Of a stretch of 64,000 nucleotides of DNA, positions 1-9,361 are shown piece after piece. The notes under the pieces were generated by a model, which saw nothing but the letters and a program-made list of their open reading frames with translations, was not told the DNA's origin and did no database searches. Numbering within the stretch: the first letter of the stretch is position 1; every line of letters begins with the position of its first letter. The DNA is taken from positions 1,612,001-1,676,000 of the forward strand of contig CP066552.1 of assembly GCA_016415585.1 (NCBI GenBank), in the 5' to 3' direction. Both the position numbers and the translations under genes were made by a program. The stretch comes from Pectobacterium carotovorum. Its GTDB lineage: Bacteria > Pseudomonadota > Gammaproteobacteria > Enterobacterales > Enterobacteriaceae.

Positions 1-1289
1 CTGCCGATATTCTGGTGTTGAAGCGGACGAACAATGGCACGGCCTATGGCTATCTGGCTGGCATGCTGGAGGGCGAGCAGCCGCTGGTGGCGACGGATCT
101 CCCTGCAACGTTGAAGCATCGCATCGAGCAGGTGCAGGGGTTGCTGGCGAAGGCGCAGGCCATCCGCATGGGAGAGATGGCGAAGATTAACCAGCAGTTT
201 GAAACGCTGCGGCTGGAAGAGAAAAAGCGGCAGCAGGCCAAGACGCTGGATAATCAGACGGTAGCCCGTCTTCAGGCTGAGCGCATTGAACTGCAACGCC
301 GCTTTGATGAGCTGTCGCGCCAGCTAACCTCACTCAATCTGGACATTAATCGCGATACCGTGCAGTTGCGGGATGCAAACGGCAGCGTTCATCTTATCCC
401 GCTCAGGGACATTGAACAGGCCTGGTTCCCTAATGCGATGAACCTGTGGGAAAAAGTCAGCCACTGGGGCGAGCAGGCGAAATTCATGCTGGTACACTAT
501 TCGCCGGACAGCAACAGCGCAGGCCACCTTTTCCCCGCCATTTTTGGCACGGTGCTGATGGTGGTGCTGATGTCTATTGTCGTGATGCCGTTGGGCGTGA
601 TCGCCGCGGTTTATCTGCATGAGTACGCGGGGAAAAACAGCTTAACGCGCTGGGTGCGGATTGCCGTGGTCAATCTGGCCGGGGTGCCGTCCATTGTGTA
701 CGGCGTGTTCGGGTTAGGCTTTTTTGTTTATCTTATCGGCGGCACGCTGGACCAACTATTCTATTCTGAAGCGCTGCCGAATCCGACGTTTGGTACGCCA
801 GGGCTGCTGTGGGCGTCACTGACGCTGGCACTGCTGACGCTACCCGTGGTGATTGTGGCGACGGAGGAAGGGCTGTCGCGCATCCCAATGTCTGTGCGCC
901 ACGGTTCACTGGCGTTGGGGGCTACCAAAGCCGAAACGCTGTGGCATGTTGTGCTGCCGATGGCGGTTCCCGCGATGATGACCGGTTTAATCCTCGCTGT
1001 GGCGCGTGCCGCGGGGGAAACCGCGCCGCTGATGTTGGTCGGCGTGGTGAAGTCGGTGCCGGTTTTACCGGTTGATGACATTTTCCCTTATCTGCATCTT
1101 GAGCGAAAATTTATGCATCTGGGATTCCAAATCTACGATCTGGCGTTCCAAAGCCCAGACGTCGAAGCGGCAAGACCACTGGTGTACATCACCGCACTGC
1201 TGCTGGTGTTGATTGTTGTTGGATTGAACCTTGCAGCGATTGGGATTCGCCATGTTCTGCGTGAGAAATACCGTTCGTTATCACTCTGA
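1..1289 (+). CDS. pstA: Phosphate ABC transporter permease PstA, long form (5' end outside window)
   Basis: This is an inner-membrane permease subunit of the high-affinity phosphate importer PstSCAB. The reading frame is already open at base 3, so the true start lies upstream. The visible part begins with a long charged, coiled-coil-like segment (roughly visible residues 30-120). A MetI-type permease domain follows, including the EAA-loop signature LGATKAETLWHVVLP. The N-terminal extension is absent from the short E. coli PstA and is known from long-form PstA proteins of other gammaproteobacteria. pstB follows 15 bases downstream, which indicates one operon. Confidence 0.9.
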   Translation, partial: ADILVLKRTNNGTAYGYLAGMLEGEQPLVATDLPATLKHRIEQVQGLLAKAQAIRMGEMAKINQQFETLRLEEKKRQQAKTLDNQTVARLQAERIELQRRFDELSRQLTSLNLDINRDTVQLRDANGSVHLIPLRDIEQAWFPNAMNLWEKVSHWGEQAKFMLVHYSPDSNSAGHLFPAIFGTVLMVVLMSIVVMPLGVIAAVYLHEYAGKNSLTRWVRIAVVNLAGVPSIVYGVFGLGFFVYLIGGTLDQLFYSEALPNPTFGTPGLLWASLTLALLTLPVVIVATEEGLSRIPMSVRHGSLALGATKAETLWHVVLPMAVPAMMTGLILAVARAAGETAPLMLVGVVKSVPVLPVDDIFPYLHLERKFMHLGFQIYDLAFQSPDVEAARPLVYITALLLVLIVVGLNLAAIGIRHVLREKYRSLSL

Positions 1290-1304
1290 AAGTAGGATGA
1301 AGTT

Positions 1305-2120
1305 ATGGGATTTATGACACAAAAGGAGATGGCACTGCTGCCTGATGTTCATCAACTGAGTGATGAGCAGACGACGTTAACCGTGGAACATCTGAATCTT
1401 TACTATGGCGATAAGCAGGCACTGAACGATATTTCGATTCGTATTCCGAAGAATCAGGTGACAGCGCTGATTGGCCCGTCAGGCTGTGGCAAATCCACGC
1501 TGTTACGCTGCTTTAATCGTATGAACGATCTGGTGGACGACTGCCGTACCGAAGGTGATATCAGGCTGAATGGGATGCTTATCAACGACCCGCAGCTGGA
1601 TGTTGCTACGTTGCGCCGTCGGGTAGGTATGGTTTTTCAACGACCGAATCCGTTTCCCAAGTCGATCTATGAAAACGTGATTTATGGCCTGAGATTACAG
1701 GGGCTACGCGATCGCCGATTTCTGGATGATGCCGTTGAGCGTGCGCTACGTGCAGCGGCGCTTTGGCATGAGGTAAAGGATCGGTTGAGCGACAACGCGT
1801 TGACGCTATCCAGCGGACAGCAGCAGCGTTTGGTGATCGCCCGGGCGATCGCCATTGAGCCGGAAGTGTTGTTGCTGGACGAACCGACCTCCGCGCTTGA
1901 TCCGATTTCGACGCTAATTGTTGAAGAGTTGATGGGAACGCTAAAGCAGCATTTCACGCTGGTGCTGGTGACGCACAACATGCAGCAGGCAGCTCGCGTG
2001 TCGGATTACACCGCGTTTATCAATCAGGGTAAACTGATCGAGTACAATCGTACGGACGATCTGTTTACCTCTCCGACGCAGCGGCGCACAGAGGATTATA
2101 TTACCGGGCGCTTTGGTTAG
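1305..2120 (+). CDS. pstB: Phosphate ABC transporter ATP-binding protein PstB
   Basis: This is the 271-residue ATPase that powers PstSCA phosphate import at the cytoplasmic face of the inner membrane. It shows Walker [10 protein letters not shown], the ABC signature LSSGQQQR and Walker [14 protein letters not shown]. The signature has Ser where most PstB proteins have Gly (LSGGQ). The ATG at 1305 follows an AGGATGA-type ribosome site; the ATG at 1314 is an alternative. In the classical operon phoU follows pstB, but here the next 230 bases are very AT-rich and no phoU is present, so this may be a second pst system. Confidence 0.95.
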   Translation: MGFMTQKEMALLPDVHQLSDEQTTLTVEHLNLYYGDKQALNDISIRIPKNQVTALIGPSGCGKSTLLRCFNRMNDLVDDCRTEGDIRLNGMLINDPQLDVATLRRRVGMVFQRPNPFPKSIYENVIYGLRLQGLRDRRFLDDAVERALRAAALWHEVKDRLSDNALTLSSGQQQRLVIARAIAIEPEVLLLDEPTSALDPISTLIVEELMGTLKQHFTLVLVTHNMQQAARVSDYTAFINQGKLIEYNRTDDLFTSPTQRRTEDYITGRFG

Positions 2121-2354
2121 AACCGTAATTAAATAGTAGAATACAATATAATTTCCATGCGTATGATTTCGTTATGAATGATAATGATATTGCGAATATT
2201 TTTAAAATTTTTATAAAAATAAATAATTGGGTAATTATTTTATTTTTAATTTAAATGTTTTTGTTTTTTTTTGTGATTTTTTACTGAAAAAAATAACATT
2301 TTGATTCATAGTTTACATGCAGCGATTGGCTGTATTTAAATGGAATTACTCAGG

Positions 2355-2918
2355 ATGAGAAAGAAAATATATATTGGAGTTGCATTCAGTATGTTGGTTA
2401 GTGCGATGTTTCCGGCTTATTCTCAGGATCTGGAAGAGCCAGTAGCGGAGGTAATTACAGCATTCGACTCTCCCCTTGTGGAGAATCCAACATCTGCAAA
2501 TGAATCCTCTTCTCAGGACTATAAGCCTCTTCGTGCGCCAGCGCCTGCATTGAGTTCTGTCTATGTCTATGCTGTGGCATCAACGCAAAATGGCGGAGCC
2601 TGGGAATATATTGGCCCAAATAAGCTTGCGACAACTCAGGATCATGGTGGAGCACAACTGCGAATTGCAGTGCTGGAAGTGGGTTATGGTAATAACCGCT
2701 TTGGCTGGGTGAATGGTACGCAAAAGAGTCCCTATCAGGTTAATGGCGTCTGCGTCGTTGGCGGCAATTATACTGAGTCATGCCCTGTTGGCTCGACTTA
2801 TGTGGGATGGATGGCTTATTTCAATGGCGATGGCATGCAGTCAGGCCCTTTCCGCTATCAATCTACTTCGACTAACGCACCTTTTAGAACGCTTAGCACG
2901 TCACTGAATATTCGATAA
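2355..2918 (+). CDS. Secreted YolA/DUF4879-like protein
   Basis: This encodes a 187-residue protein of unknown function with a clear Sec signal peptide: MRKK, a hydrophobic core, then a likely cut after PAYS. A linker rich in Glu, Pro and Ser follows. The C-terminal domain has the motif VYAVASTQNGGAWEYI, then DHGGAQLRIAVLEVGYG and a NRFGWVNG stretch. I associate this pattern with the DUF4879/YolA family from memory. The ATG at 2355 places the signal peptide correctly and has GGA nine bases upstream; the ATG at 2340 would add five residues. It stands alone in AT-rich DNA and ends in a strong hairpin. Confidence 0.7.
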   Translation: MRKKIYIGVAFSMLVSAMFPAYSQDLEEPVAEVITAFDSPLVENPTSANESSSQDYKPLRAPAPALSSVYVYAVASTQNGGAWEYIGPNKLATTQDHGGAQLRIAVLEVGYGNNRFGWVNGTQKSPYQVNGVCVVGGNYTESCPVGSTYVGWMAYFNGDGMQSGPFRYQSTSTNAPFRTLSTSLNIR

Positions 2919-2930
2919 CACCGTATTCTC

Positions 2931-2958
2931 AGCAGGTTCTCACAAAAGAGAACCTGCT
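2931..2958. terminator. Hairpin terminator shared by two convergent genes
   Basis: A perfect 11-base stem (AGCAGGTTCTC with its complement) has a six-base loop and a TTTTC tail. It lies between the DUF4879-like gene (ends 2918, + strand) and the convergent gene ending at 2964 (- strand), so it can serve both. Confidence 0.85.
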
Positions 2959-2963
2959 TTTCA

Positions 2964-3431
2964 TCAAGCCTTCACGCTAATCGGCGTGTAACTAAGTTGT
3001 GCTAGTTTATCTAATACTGATTTTTGTTGTTCTGCATGTAAGTGTTCGCCGCGTGATAGCGAACCACTTATCCCATTTTTTAGCATGTGGATAAAATTGA
3101 TTTTCCGATTGGGGTCGGTGAAAGAGACATCGTCAACAGGAGGATGCAAAATGAGCAGTGCCGCCATACCGATTTCCAGACTTTCCTCAAATGACATATC
3201 GCCGGAGGCGGTGAGCTCTTTTGTCGCATCAATCGCTTCCTGTGGCGTCATATTGGAAAAATCATAACGCTTGCTTGACTGAATCGTTGAAGGGGGATTA
3301 GTCGTAGTGGAAACTGAATGGAGGTTTGGCTTTGATGTGTCGCCACTGAGTGAAAACGCATTTTCCGCAGATTCCTTACGGTTCACCGAGGGGACTGAGT
3401 AGTTGATATTATTAAGGCTCGTGATGCTCAT
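2964..3431 (-). CDS. Uncharacterised protein with Ser/Asn/Thr-rich N terminus
   Basis: I do not recognise this 155-residue protein. The first 55 residues are rich in Ser, Asn, Thr and Pro and look disordered. The rest looks helical (for example TPQEAIDATKEL and MSFEESLEIGMAALLIL), with no signal peptide or membrane segment. The start is supported by AAAGGA nine bases upstream of the ATG. A polar Ser-rich N terminus with a helical body is typical of type III-secreted proteins but is not diagnostic, and no secretion genes are nearby. The gene is single and flanked by AT-rich DNA. Confidence 0.7.
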   Translation of the reverse strand: MSITSLNNINYSVPSVNRKESAENAFSLSGDTSKPNLHSVSTTTNPPSTIQSSKRYDFSNMTPQEAIDATKELTASGDMSFEESLEIGMAALLILHPPVDDVSFTDPNRKINFIHMLKNGISGSLSRGEHLHAEQQKSVLDKLAQLSYTPISVKA

Positions 3432-3811
3432 TATGGAAGTTCCTTTCCTATGGGACTGAGGTTCAATAGTAGAGAATCAGCGTACGGTGCAATCGTACGA
3501 ATATGGAATAAAGTTTACCTTAATTTATGTGTTTTTATTTATCATTCGCACTCAAAAATTCATATTGTTATTTTTATTATATAAATCAATTGGTTAATTT
3601 TTTAGCGATTTGTTAATGGTTTTAATTATTCAATTAAGTAATGTTTTGAACTAAAAATAATCAGTACTAATAGTGAGATACCTTGGTCCCTTTGTGAGCG
3701 TATATCGACCATAAAAAAATTATGGGTACCGTTCATCAATTATCCGTGCCATTTGAAGAATTGATGATAAAATGCGCGCAAATTTTCTGATTCTGGCAAG
3801 TGGCGGGTAAG
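3432..3811. other. AT-rich intergenic region between divergent genes
   Basis: This 380-base spacer separates the divergent 155-residue gene and the XRE regulator and must hold both promoters. It is very AT-rich, with several T/A runs. I see no open frame with a ribosome site and no strong operator dyad. Confidence 0.5.
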
Positions 3812-4249
3812 ATGAAATTCAGTACCATGAACGAAGGCGAAATTATTACCGAGCTGTGCCGGAGAATAAAAGACTCCAGAATCCAGCAGCGTCTATCGCA
3901 AGTCGATCTTGCTGAACGGGCGGGGCTGGGAATCGCGACAATCAAGCGTGCGGAAATGGGCGAATCTATTACGCTCAGCAGCCTGCTCTCCATTCTGCGC
4001 GGATTAAACCGTTTGCATCAGATTGAAGGCGTGCTCTTCGATGCGGAAGTGGAATCCTTCCATGCGCAGATCAGCGGTGAGAAAAAGCAGACGCCGCTGC
4101 GTATCAGAAAGAAAGCCGCCACGTTTCCTGCCAAAGCGCTTACCAAGCATGAAAATATCAAAAAGCCTGCTAACAGTACCGTGGACTGGTATATCGCAGC
4201 GGCTGAAAACAATATTGTCTGGTCGCTGCCTGAAAGCGATAAAAAATAA
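3812..4249 (+). CDS. XRE-family helix-turn-helix regulator
   Basis: This encodes a 145-residue DNA-binding protein. An N-terminal Cro/C1-type helix-turn-helix covers about residues 8-65 (QRLSQVDLAERAGLGIATIKRAE). A basic, Lys-rich linker and a short C-terminal tail end in WSLPESDKK. The layout resembles HipB-like or orphan XRE regulators, but no hipA-like partner follows. The ATG at 3812 has a GGGTAAG-like site just upstream; a GTG at 3800 would add four residues but lacks a ribosome site. The target is unknown; autoregulation is usual for the family. Confidence 0.8.
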   Translation: MKFSTMNEGEIITELCRRIKDSRIQQRLSQVDLAERAGLGIATIKRAEMGESITLSSLLSILRGLNRLHQIEGVLFDAEVESFHAQISGEKKQTPLRIRKKAATFPAKALTKHENIKKPANSTVDWYIAAAENNIVWSLPESDKK

Positions 4250-4283
4250 AGGGCCAATGCGAAACCATACGCATGAACCCAGA

Positions 4284-4319
4284 TTGTCGCGTTAAGCCAC
4301 TTGGCATTTAACGCGACAA
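4284..4319. terminator. Long hairpin between convergent genes
   Basis: A perfect 12-base inverted repeat (TTGTCGCGTTAA with its complement) has a 12-base loop. It lies between the XRE gene (ends 4249) and the convergent sdaB gene (ends 4356). It has no U-tract on the + strand, so its role as a bidirectional terminator is inferred. Confidence 0.55.
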
Positions 4320-4355
4320 GGCAAGTTTATCTCCCACCACGATCCCCTGGGGATA

Positions 4356-5723
4356 TCATTCGCACAGCACGACTTTAATCGCCAATCCCCCGCGAGACGT
4401 TTCACGGTACTTGGCGTTCATGTCTTTGCCAGTTTCATACATGGTTTCAATGACCTTATCCAGCGATACACGTGGCTCGCTGGTGCGGCGCATTGCCATT
4501 CTTGCGGCGTTGATCGCCTTCACGGAGGCGATGGCGTTGCGTTCAATGCACGGTACCTGAACCTGACCTGCCACTGGGTCGCACGTCAGCCCCAGATTAT
4601 GTTCCATACCGATTTCCGCCGCGATGCAGACTTGTTCAGGATTCGCGCCGAGTAGCTCAGCCAGACCGGCTGCGGCCATCGAACAGGCCACGCCGACTTC
4701 TCCCTGACAGCCCACTTCTGCACCGGAAATAGAGGCGTTCATTTTGTAGAGCATGCCGATAGCACCGGAAGCCAGGAAGTAGCGCAGGTAAGATTCTGGG
4801 GTGACGGGTTGAACGTAGCGGTTGTAATAGGCCAGTACGGCAGGAATAATGCCGCACGCGCCGTTAGTTGGTGCGGTAACGACGCGTCCACCAGCCGCAT
4901 TTTCTTCCGATACGGCCATCGCAAACATGTTCACCCAGTCCATCGCATCCATCGGGTCGCTTGAAAAACGATCGTTAATGAACAGCAAACGATGCAGCGC
5001 CGATGCTCGACGGGGTACGCGCAATGGGCCGGGTAATACGCCTTCGGTACTCATACCGCGATGCATACAGTCCTGCATGGTTTTCCACACATCGGCAAAA
5101 TAGTGATCAAGCGCTTCCCGCCCATGCATCGCAATCTCGTTTTTTAGTACGATGGCGGATAGAGACAGGCAGTGATCGTGACAGTGTTGCAGCAACTTCT
5201 GGGCAGAAAAGAACGGATAGGGCGCGCTTTCCTCTGCCAGATTGGGTTTGCCGAAGTTTTCCTGATCGACGACGAATCCGCCCCCGATGGAGTAATACGT
5301 TTTGCTATAAACCAGCTCTTGTTGATTGTAAGCGCGAATGGTCATGCCGTTTTCATGCAGCGGCAGGTTCTCTGGCTGGAAACGCAGAGAAGATTCTAAA
5401 GGGAAGCTAACCTCATACTGACCGTTGAGCATCGGTAGCCGCTGAGAGTCTTTCACCTGCTGAATAAAGGCAGGGATGCTATCGATGTTTACGCTATCTG
5501 GCAGGTTACCTGCTAGCCCCATAATGATGGCGATATCGGTGTGGTGCCCTTTGCCCGTAAGGGAAAGTGAGCCGTAAATATCCACCACGATGCGTGTTAC
5601 CGATGAGATAAGCGCGTGGTTTACCAGATCGTCGGTGAACATTTTACCCGCTTTCATTGGGCCGACAGTATGAGAACTGGACGGGCCGATACCGATTTTG
5701 AAGATATCAAATACGCTGACCAT
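4356..5723 (-). CDS. sdaB: L-serine ammonia-lyase (L-serine deaminase)
   Basis: This enzyme converts L-serine to pyruvate and ammonia using an iron-sulfur cluster. Its 455 residues match the usual length of the single-chain enterobacterial enzyme. The N terminus VFDIFKIGIGPSSSHTVGPMKAG is the family hallmark. The C-terminal half carries conserved cysteines (GACGIIPA, CQGEVGVACSM, LTCDPVAG and VPCIERN), which include the cluster ligands. It lies 66 bases downstream of the serine transporter, as in the E. coli sdaCB operon, which supports sdaB over the paralogue sdaA. A terminator-like hairpin precedes its ribosome site. Confidence 0.93.
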   Translation of the reverse strand: MVSVFDIFKIGIGPSSSHTVGPMKAGKMFTDDLVNHALISSVTRIVVDIYGSLSLTGKGHHTDIAIIMGLAGNLPDSVNIDSIPAFIQQVKDSQRLPMLNGQYEVSFPLESSLRFQPENLPLHENGMTIRAYNQQELVYSKTYYSIGGGFVVDQENFGKPNLAEESAPYPFFSAQKLLQHCHDHCLSLSAIVLKNEIAMHGREALDHYFADVWKTMQDCMHRGMSTEGVLPGPLRVPRRASALHRLLFINDRFSSDPMDAMDWVNMFAMAVSEENAAGGRVVTAPTNGACGIIPAVLAYYNRYVQPVTPESYLRYFLASGAIGMLYKMNASISGAEVGCQGEVGVACSMAAAGLAELLGANPEQVCIAAEIGMEHNLGLTCDPVAGQVQVPCIERNAIASVKAINAARMAMRRTSEPRVSLDKVIETMYETGKDMNAKYRETSRGGLAIKVVLCE

Positions 5724-5735
5724 AGCGATTTCCTT

Positions 5736-5772
5736 AAAAAAAACGCCGATCGTTAAACAACGTGCCGGCGTT
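5736..5772 (-). terminator. Terminator-like hairpin between sdaC and sdaB
   Basis: Read on the - strand, a seven-base GC stem (AACGCCG with CGGCGTT, plus an inner CGTT/AACG pair) is followed directly by a run of eight T. It has the form of an intrinsic terminator, yet it sits inside the sdaCB operon and its T-run abuts the AAGGA ribosome site of sdaB. Partial termination, giving less sdaB than sdaC transcript, is the likely effect. Confidence 0.6.
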
Positions 5773-5789
5773 AAATTAGGGTGGAGGGC

Positions 5790-7079
5790 TTACAGCAGAT
5801 CGCGCAGGCTGTAAACAATGGCTGAAATAGCGATCAGTCCCATCAGGGTGACAAAGACGTTGCTGAAGTGGCCGCTGTATTTCTTCATTGCTGGAACTTT
5901 CTGGATGGCGTACATCGGCATCAGGAACAGCAGGCACGCGATAATCGGGCCGCCCAATGTTTCGATCATACCCAGAATGCTTGGGTTCAGCGTCGCTACA
6001 ATCCAGGTGGTGATCAGCATGAACAGCGCAGTGATGCGGTTCAATTTGGTGTTGGAAATGGTTTTGCCTCTGCTGCGCAGGGATTTCACGATCATACCGT
6101 TAAAGCCTTCGCCCGCCCCCAGATAGTGACCCAGAAACGATTTAGAGATCGCGATAGTGGCAATAACTGGTGCCAGATAGCCCATGACCGGGTTGTTAAA
6201 GTGGTTCGCCAGATAGGACAGAATAGAAATGTTCTGTGTTTTTGCTTCCATCAGCTCAGCCGGAGACAGGCTCAGTACGCAGCTGAAGACGAAAAACATA
6301 ACGGTCAGCACCATCATGATGTGGCTGTAGGACAGAATGCGTGAGCATTTTTTCTCTGCGTCATCGCCATATTCTTTCCGTTTGGCAACGGCAAAGGAGG
6401 AGATGATCGGCGAGTGATTGAAAGAGAAAACCATCACCGGAATCGCCAGCCATAATGTTGCCAACAGCCCGTTGCCCGTGACGCTGGAACTCAGAGAAAT
6501 GTTTTCAAAAACAGAGGTATTCCAGTTCGGAATTAAATAAAGTGCCAGCAGCATCAGCACAGCAACAAATGGATAAACCAGAACACTCATTGCCTTAACA
6601 ATCATCGCTTCACCGAAGCGAACAATAAACATCAATCCGAGGATCAATATCAATGACAGCAAGGCTCGTGGCGGAGAAGGCAAATGCAATTGGTGAGTAA
6701 TAAAGCTATCTACCGTATTGGTGATGGCGACGCTATAAACTAATAGGATCGGGTAAATAGCGAAAAAATAAAGTAAAGTGATTAATTTACCCGCACCAAC
6801 GCCGAAATGTTCTTCAACAACTTCGGTAATATCTTCACCACCGTTCTTACCGGATAATACAAAACGGCATAACGCACGGTGAGAATAATATGTCATTGGA
6901 AAGGCAATCAGCGCCATGATAATTAACGGAATTAACCCACCAATACCGGCATTAATGGGTAAGAATAGCACACCAGCACCGATGGCCGTGCCATAGAGGC
7001 CCAGCATCCAGACGGTGTCGCTTTTACGCCATCCTGAAGCCTGTTCTAATACCTGTTTGCTATCTTGAATGGTGCTCAT
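5790..7079 (-). CDS. sdaC: Serine transporter SdaC (HAAAP family)
   Basis: This inner-membrane proton/serine symporter feeds serine to the neighbouring deaminase. Its 429 residues carry about eleven hydrophobic segments. The family start is [25 protein letters not shown], with a second conserved stretch [14 protein letters not shown]. The ATG at 7079 is chosen because GAGGAG lies eight bases upstream; a longer frame from 7118 has no ribosome site. sdaB follows on the same strand. The upstream 500 bases are AT-rich and should hold the promoter; Lrp and CRP control is known in E. coli, but I see no clear site here. Confidence 0.93.
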   Translation of the reverse strand: MSTIQDSKQVLEQASGWRKSDTVWMLGLYGTAIGAGVLFLPINAGIGGLIPLIIMALIAFPMTYYSHRALCRFVLSGKNGGEDITEVVEEHFGVGAGKLITLLYFFAIYPILLVYSVAITNTVDSFITHQLHLPSPPRALLSLILILGLMFIVRFGEAMIVKAMSVLVYPFVAVLMLLALYLIPNWNTSVFENISLSSSVTGNGLLATLWLAIPVMVFSFNHSPIISSFAVAKRKEYGDDAEKKCSRILSYSHIMMVLTVMFFVFSCVLSLSPAELMEAKTQNISILSYLANHFNNPVMGYLAPVIATIAISKSFLGHYLGAGEGFNGMIVKSLRSRGKTISNTKLNRITALFMLITTWIVATLNPSILGMIETLGGPIIACLLFLMPMYAIQKVPAMKKYSGHFSNVFVTLMGLIAISAIVYSLRDLL

Positions 7080-7554
7080 ATACTGATTTCTCCTCGGTGA
7101 ACACATTAGCCCCGTCACACAGGGGTATAAAAATTACAGTATCGGCAACTTGCCGTTACAGAGTTTAAAAAACGAACAAGACATATTGCTAATTATGTCA
7201 ACAGGTCAATACTGTTTTGTGGCAGCATTTTATATCGTGGTGGTCAGCGAATAATATTGAGGCGATCACAGAAATGAATTGACTAGGAATATTTTAATAA
7301 ATTTTATCGGAAATTAAAATATCAAATTTGATGCTTTAATTTAAATATCTTTAACGGCTCTTTATTGATGCTTTATTTTTATGTTAGAGACATAGAAGAT
7401 AAATAAAAAACGATTATATAGATATTAAACTCAATTTCGTTGATGTCACGTTTATGATCTAAATAAATTGAAAGATAGGGTGGTTTTTGAACAAAAAAAG
7501 ATATTAGCCTTTAAAAATGAATACTGAATGTGGCATCTCATTTGCCCGTATAGC
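7080..7554. other. AT-rich promoter region upstream of sdaC
   Basis: About 475 bases lie between sdaC and the inverted repeat downstream of purK. The DNA is AT-rich, with short ORFs only and no ribosome-site support. It is expected to hold the sdaC promoter; I could not pinpoint it. Confidence 0.4.
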
Positions 7555-7603
7555 ATCGCGGTATCATCCAGCAGGTCACTGCCCTGCTGGATGACACCGC
7601 GAT
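7555..7603. repeat. Long inverted repeat downstream of purK
   Basis: The arms 7555-7574 and 7584-7603 pair over 20 bases with a single mismatch around a nine-base loop. The right arm ends four bases before the purK stop codon complement. There is no T-run on the purK strand, so it is a very stable 3' hairpin (RNA stabiliser or atypical terminator) rather than a textbook terminator. Confidence 0.75.
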
Positions 7604-7606
7604 CTG

Positions 7607-8677
7607 TCAGGCGGTGAGTTTTTCTTCTGCCCACGCCAGACCGCTGTGGTATTCCTCGGGTAAGAGAGGTGCCAGCGATTGCAGCGTGCGTTGCAACTGT
7701 GCGGTGTCTGACGACGGTAGATTGAGGTGTCCAACTTTGCGGCCAGGACGAACGTCTTTCTCATACCAGTGCAGATGTACCAGCGGCAGCGCCAGCCAGT
7801 CGATATTCACATCAGTGCCGATCAGGTTGACCATCACCGACGGTGTTTCGACAACCGGTACTGGCAGCGGCAGATCCAGAATGGCGCGCAGGTGCAACTC
7901 AAACTGGCTGATTGACGCACCATTTTGCGTCCAGTGTCCGCTATTGTGTACGCGTGGAGCCAGCTCGTTAATAAGCAGGCGATCGCCGACGATAAAGCAT
8001 TCCATCGCCATCACGCCCACATAACCCAGCGCATTCATTATTGCAGACAGCATCTGCTCTGCCTGCTGTTGCAACTGCGGATCGGGCTGAGGGAAAGCCA
8101 CGCTGGTACGCAGAATGCCGTCCTGATGCAGGTTATGAGTGAGCGGGTAGAACACGCACTTGCCGTGCGTATTGCGTGCACCCACCAGCGAGACTTCGCC
8201 AGAAAAATTAATGCCTTGCTCAACGATGCACTCGCCGTAGCAGTCAGCGGGCAGCGTCTGTTGTTCGCCATCGCGCAAGCGCCACTGTCCACGACCGTCG
8301 TAACCACCGACGCGGCGTTTAACGATAGCGAGTTCACCTAATGAGGCAAAGACGTGTGGCCATTCGTCGGCGCTAGCCAGTAGTTGCCAAGGCGCGGTTG
8401 CCAGATTCAGCGAATCCAGCAGCTGCTTTTGCGTCAGGCGATCGGCCAGACGTGGGAAAATATCGCGGTTCGCAAACGCCGTGTGCTCGGCCAACTCGCG
8501 GGTGAGGGCGGTTTCCGGCCAGCGTTCGATCTCGGCGGTAATGACACTGTTATGAAACGGAACTGATTCCGGCTCAGCATCCAGACCGACGGGGTAAACC
8601 GCAATGCCTAGCGGTTCACCAGCCTGACGCAGCATTCTGCCCAACTGACCATTGCCTAATACGCAGACCGGTTTCAT
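7607..8677 (-). CDS. purK: N5-carboxyaminoimidazole ribonucleotide synthase PurK
   Basis: PurK uses ATP and bicarbonate to carboxylate aminoimidazole ribonucleotide to N5-CAIR in de novo purine synthesis. The 356-residue protein begins with the ATP-grasp family start [13 protein letters not shown]. It contains the nucleotide-binding segment [14 protein letters not shown] and the metal/substrate region [14 protein letters not shown]. Its start overlaps the purE stop by four bases, which indicates translational coupling in a purEK operon. A long hairpin follows the stop. Confidence 0.96.
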   Translation of the reverse strand: MKPVCVLGNGQLGRMLRQAGEPLGIAVYPVGLDAEPESVPFHNSVITAEIERWPETALTRELAEHTAFANRDIFPRLADRLTQKQLLDSLNLATAPWQLLASADEWPHVFASLGELAIVKRRVGGYDGRGQWRLRDGEQQTLPADCYGECIVEQGINFSGEVSLVGARNTHGKCVFYPLTHNLHQDGILRTSVAFPQPDPQLQQQAEQMLSAIMNALGYVGVMAMECFIVGDRLLINELAPRVHNSGHWTQNGASISQFELHLRAILDLPLPVPVVETPSVMVNLIGTDVNIDWLALPLVHLHWYEKDVRPGRKVGHLNLPSSDTAQLQRTLQSLAPLLPEEYHSGLAWAEEKLTA

Positions 8678-9183
8678 GCCTCCTCCCGTGGATCGGGATG
8701 AGAAAGCACATCATCGGTTTGCGCCTGACGCCAGTCCGCCAGTCGGGTAGCGATGCCCTTGTCGTGCAGGGCGAGAATTTGTGCGGCCAGCAGAGCCGCA
8801 TTCGCTGCGCCCGCTTTGCCAATCGCCAACGTGCCGACCGGAATACCGCGAGGCATTTGGACGATGGAATACAGGCTGTCTACCCCGCTCAGCGTTGAGC
8901 TTTGTACCGGCACGCCAAGCACGGGAACCAGCGTTTTTGCTGCCAACATACCCGGCAGGTGTGCTGCGCCGCCTGCGCCCGCGATAATCACATCAAAACC
9001 GTTCTGTGCCGCCTGCTCAGCGAAGCTGAATAGCTTGTCTGGCGTCCGGTGTGCGGAAACGACTTCGGTATGAAAAGGAATGTTCAGCGTGGTGAGGATT
9101 TCCGCAGCAAACTGCATGGTGGCCCAGTCACTCTTTGAACCCATGACGATGGCAATTTTAGCCGGGGCAACGTTGGATGACAT
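8674..9183 (-). CDS. purE: N5-carboxyaminoimidazole ribonucleotide mutase PurE
   Basis: PurE moves the carboxyl group of N5-CAIR (the PurK product) to carbon 4, giving CAIR. The 169-residue protein has the class I signature [14 protein letters not shown] near the N terminus and the conserved SAHRTP motif. [12 protein letters not shown] completes the CAIR site. The start is set at 9183 (MSSNVAPAK) because this matches the family start; the open frame runs 29 codons further upstream without similarity. A PurR-type operator lies about 105 bases upstream. Confidence 0.95.
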   Translation of the reverse strand: MSSNVAPAKIAIVMGSKSDWATMQFAAEILTTLNIPFHTEVVSAHRTPDKLFSFAEQAAQNGFDVIIAGAGGAAHLPGMLAAKTLVPVLGVPVQSSTLSGVDSLYSIVQMPRGIPVGTLAIGKAGAANAALLAAQILALHDKGIATRLADWRQAQTDDVLSHPDPREEA

Positions 9184-9287
9184 GCCTGTAACGCTCCTGT
9201 GATTGTACGTGTTCGTGACGCGTTCGCGTCGGCCAGACAGGGAGGGTCTGGCGTTGAGGGCGTAGAGCATATCACGCCATTATGGCG

Positions 9288-9303
9288 AGGAAAACGGTTG
9301 CGT
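9288..9303 (-). promoter_or_regulatory. PurR operator upstream of purEK
   Basis: On the - strand the sequence reads ACGCAACCGTTTTCCT. It matches the 16-base PurR box consensus ACGCAAACGTTTTCNT at every fixed position except one. The site lies upstream of purEK, as expected for hypoxanthine/guanine-dependent repression by PurR. Confidence 0.8.
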
Positions 9304-9361
9304 ATGCGGAAATGCAGGGGGGATAAGGCGAGAGACCGTTAAGTCAATGTCAAGAAACGCA

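Noticed and set aside
2176..2200. Fur-like AT sequence before the DUF4879-like gene
   Set aside because: Only about 12 of 19 positions match the Fur consensus in very AT-rich DNA, which is expected by chance.
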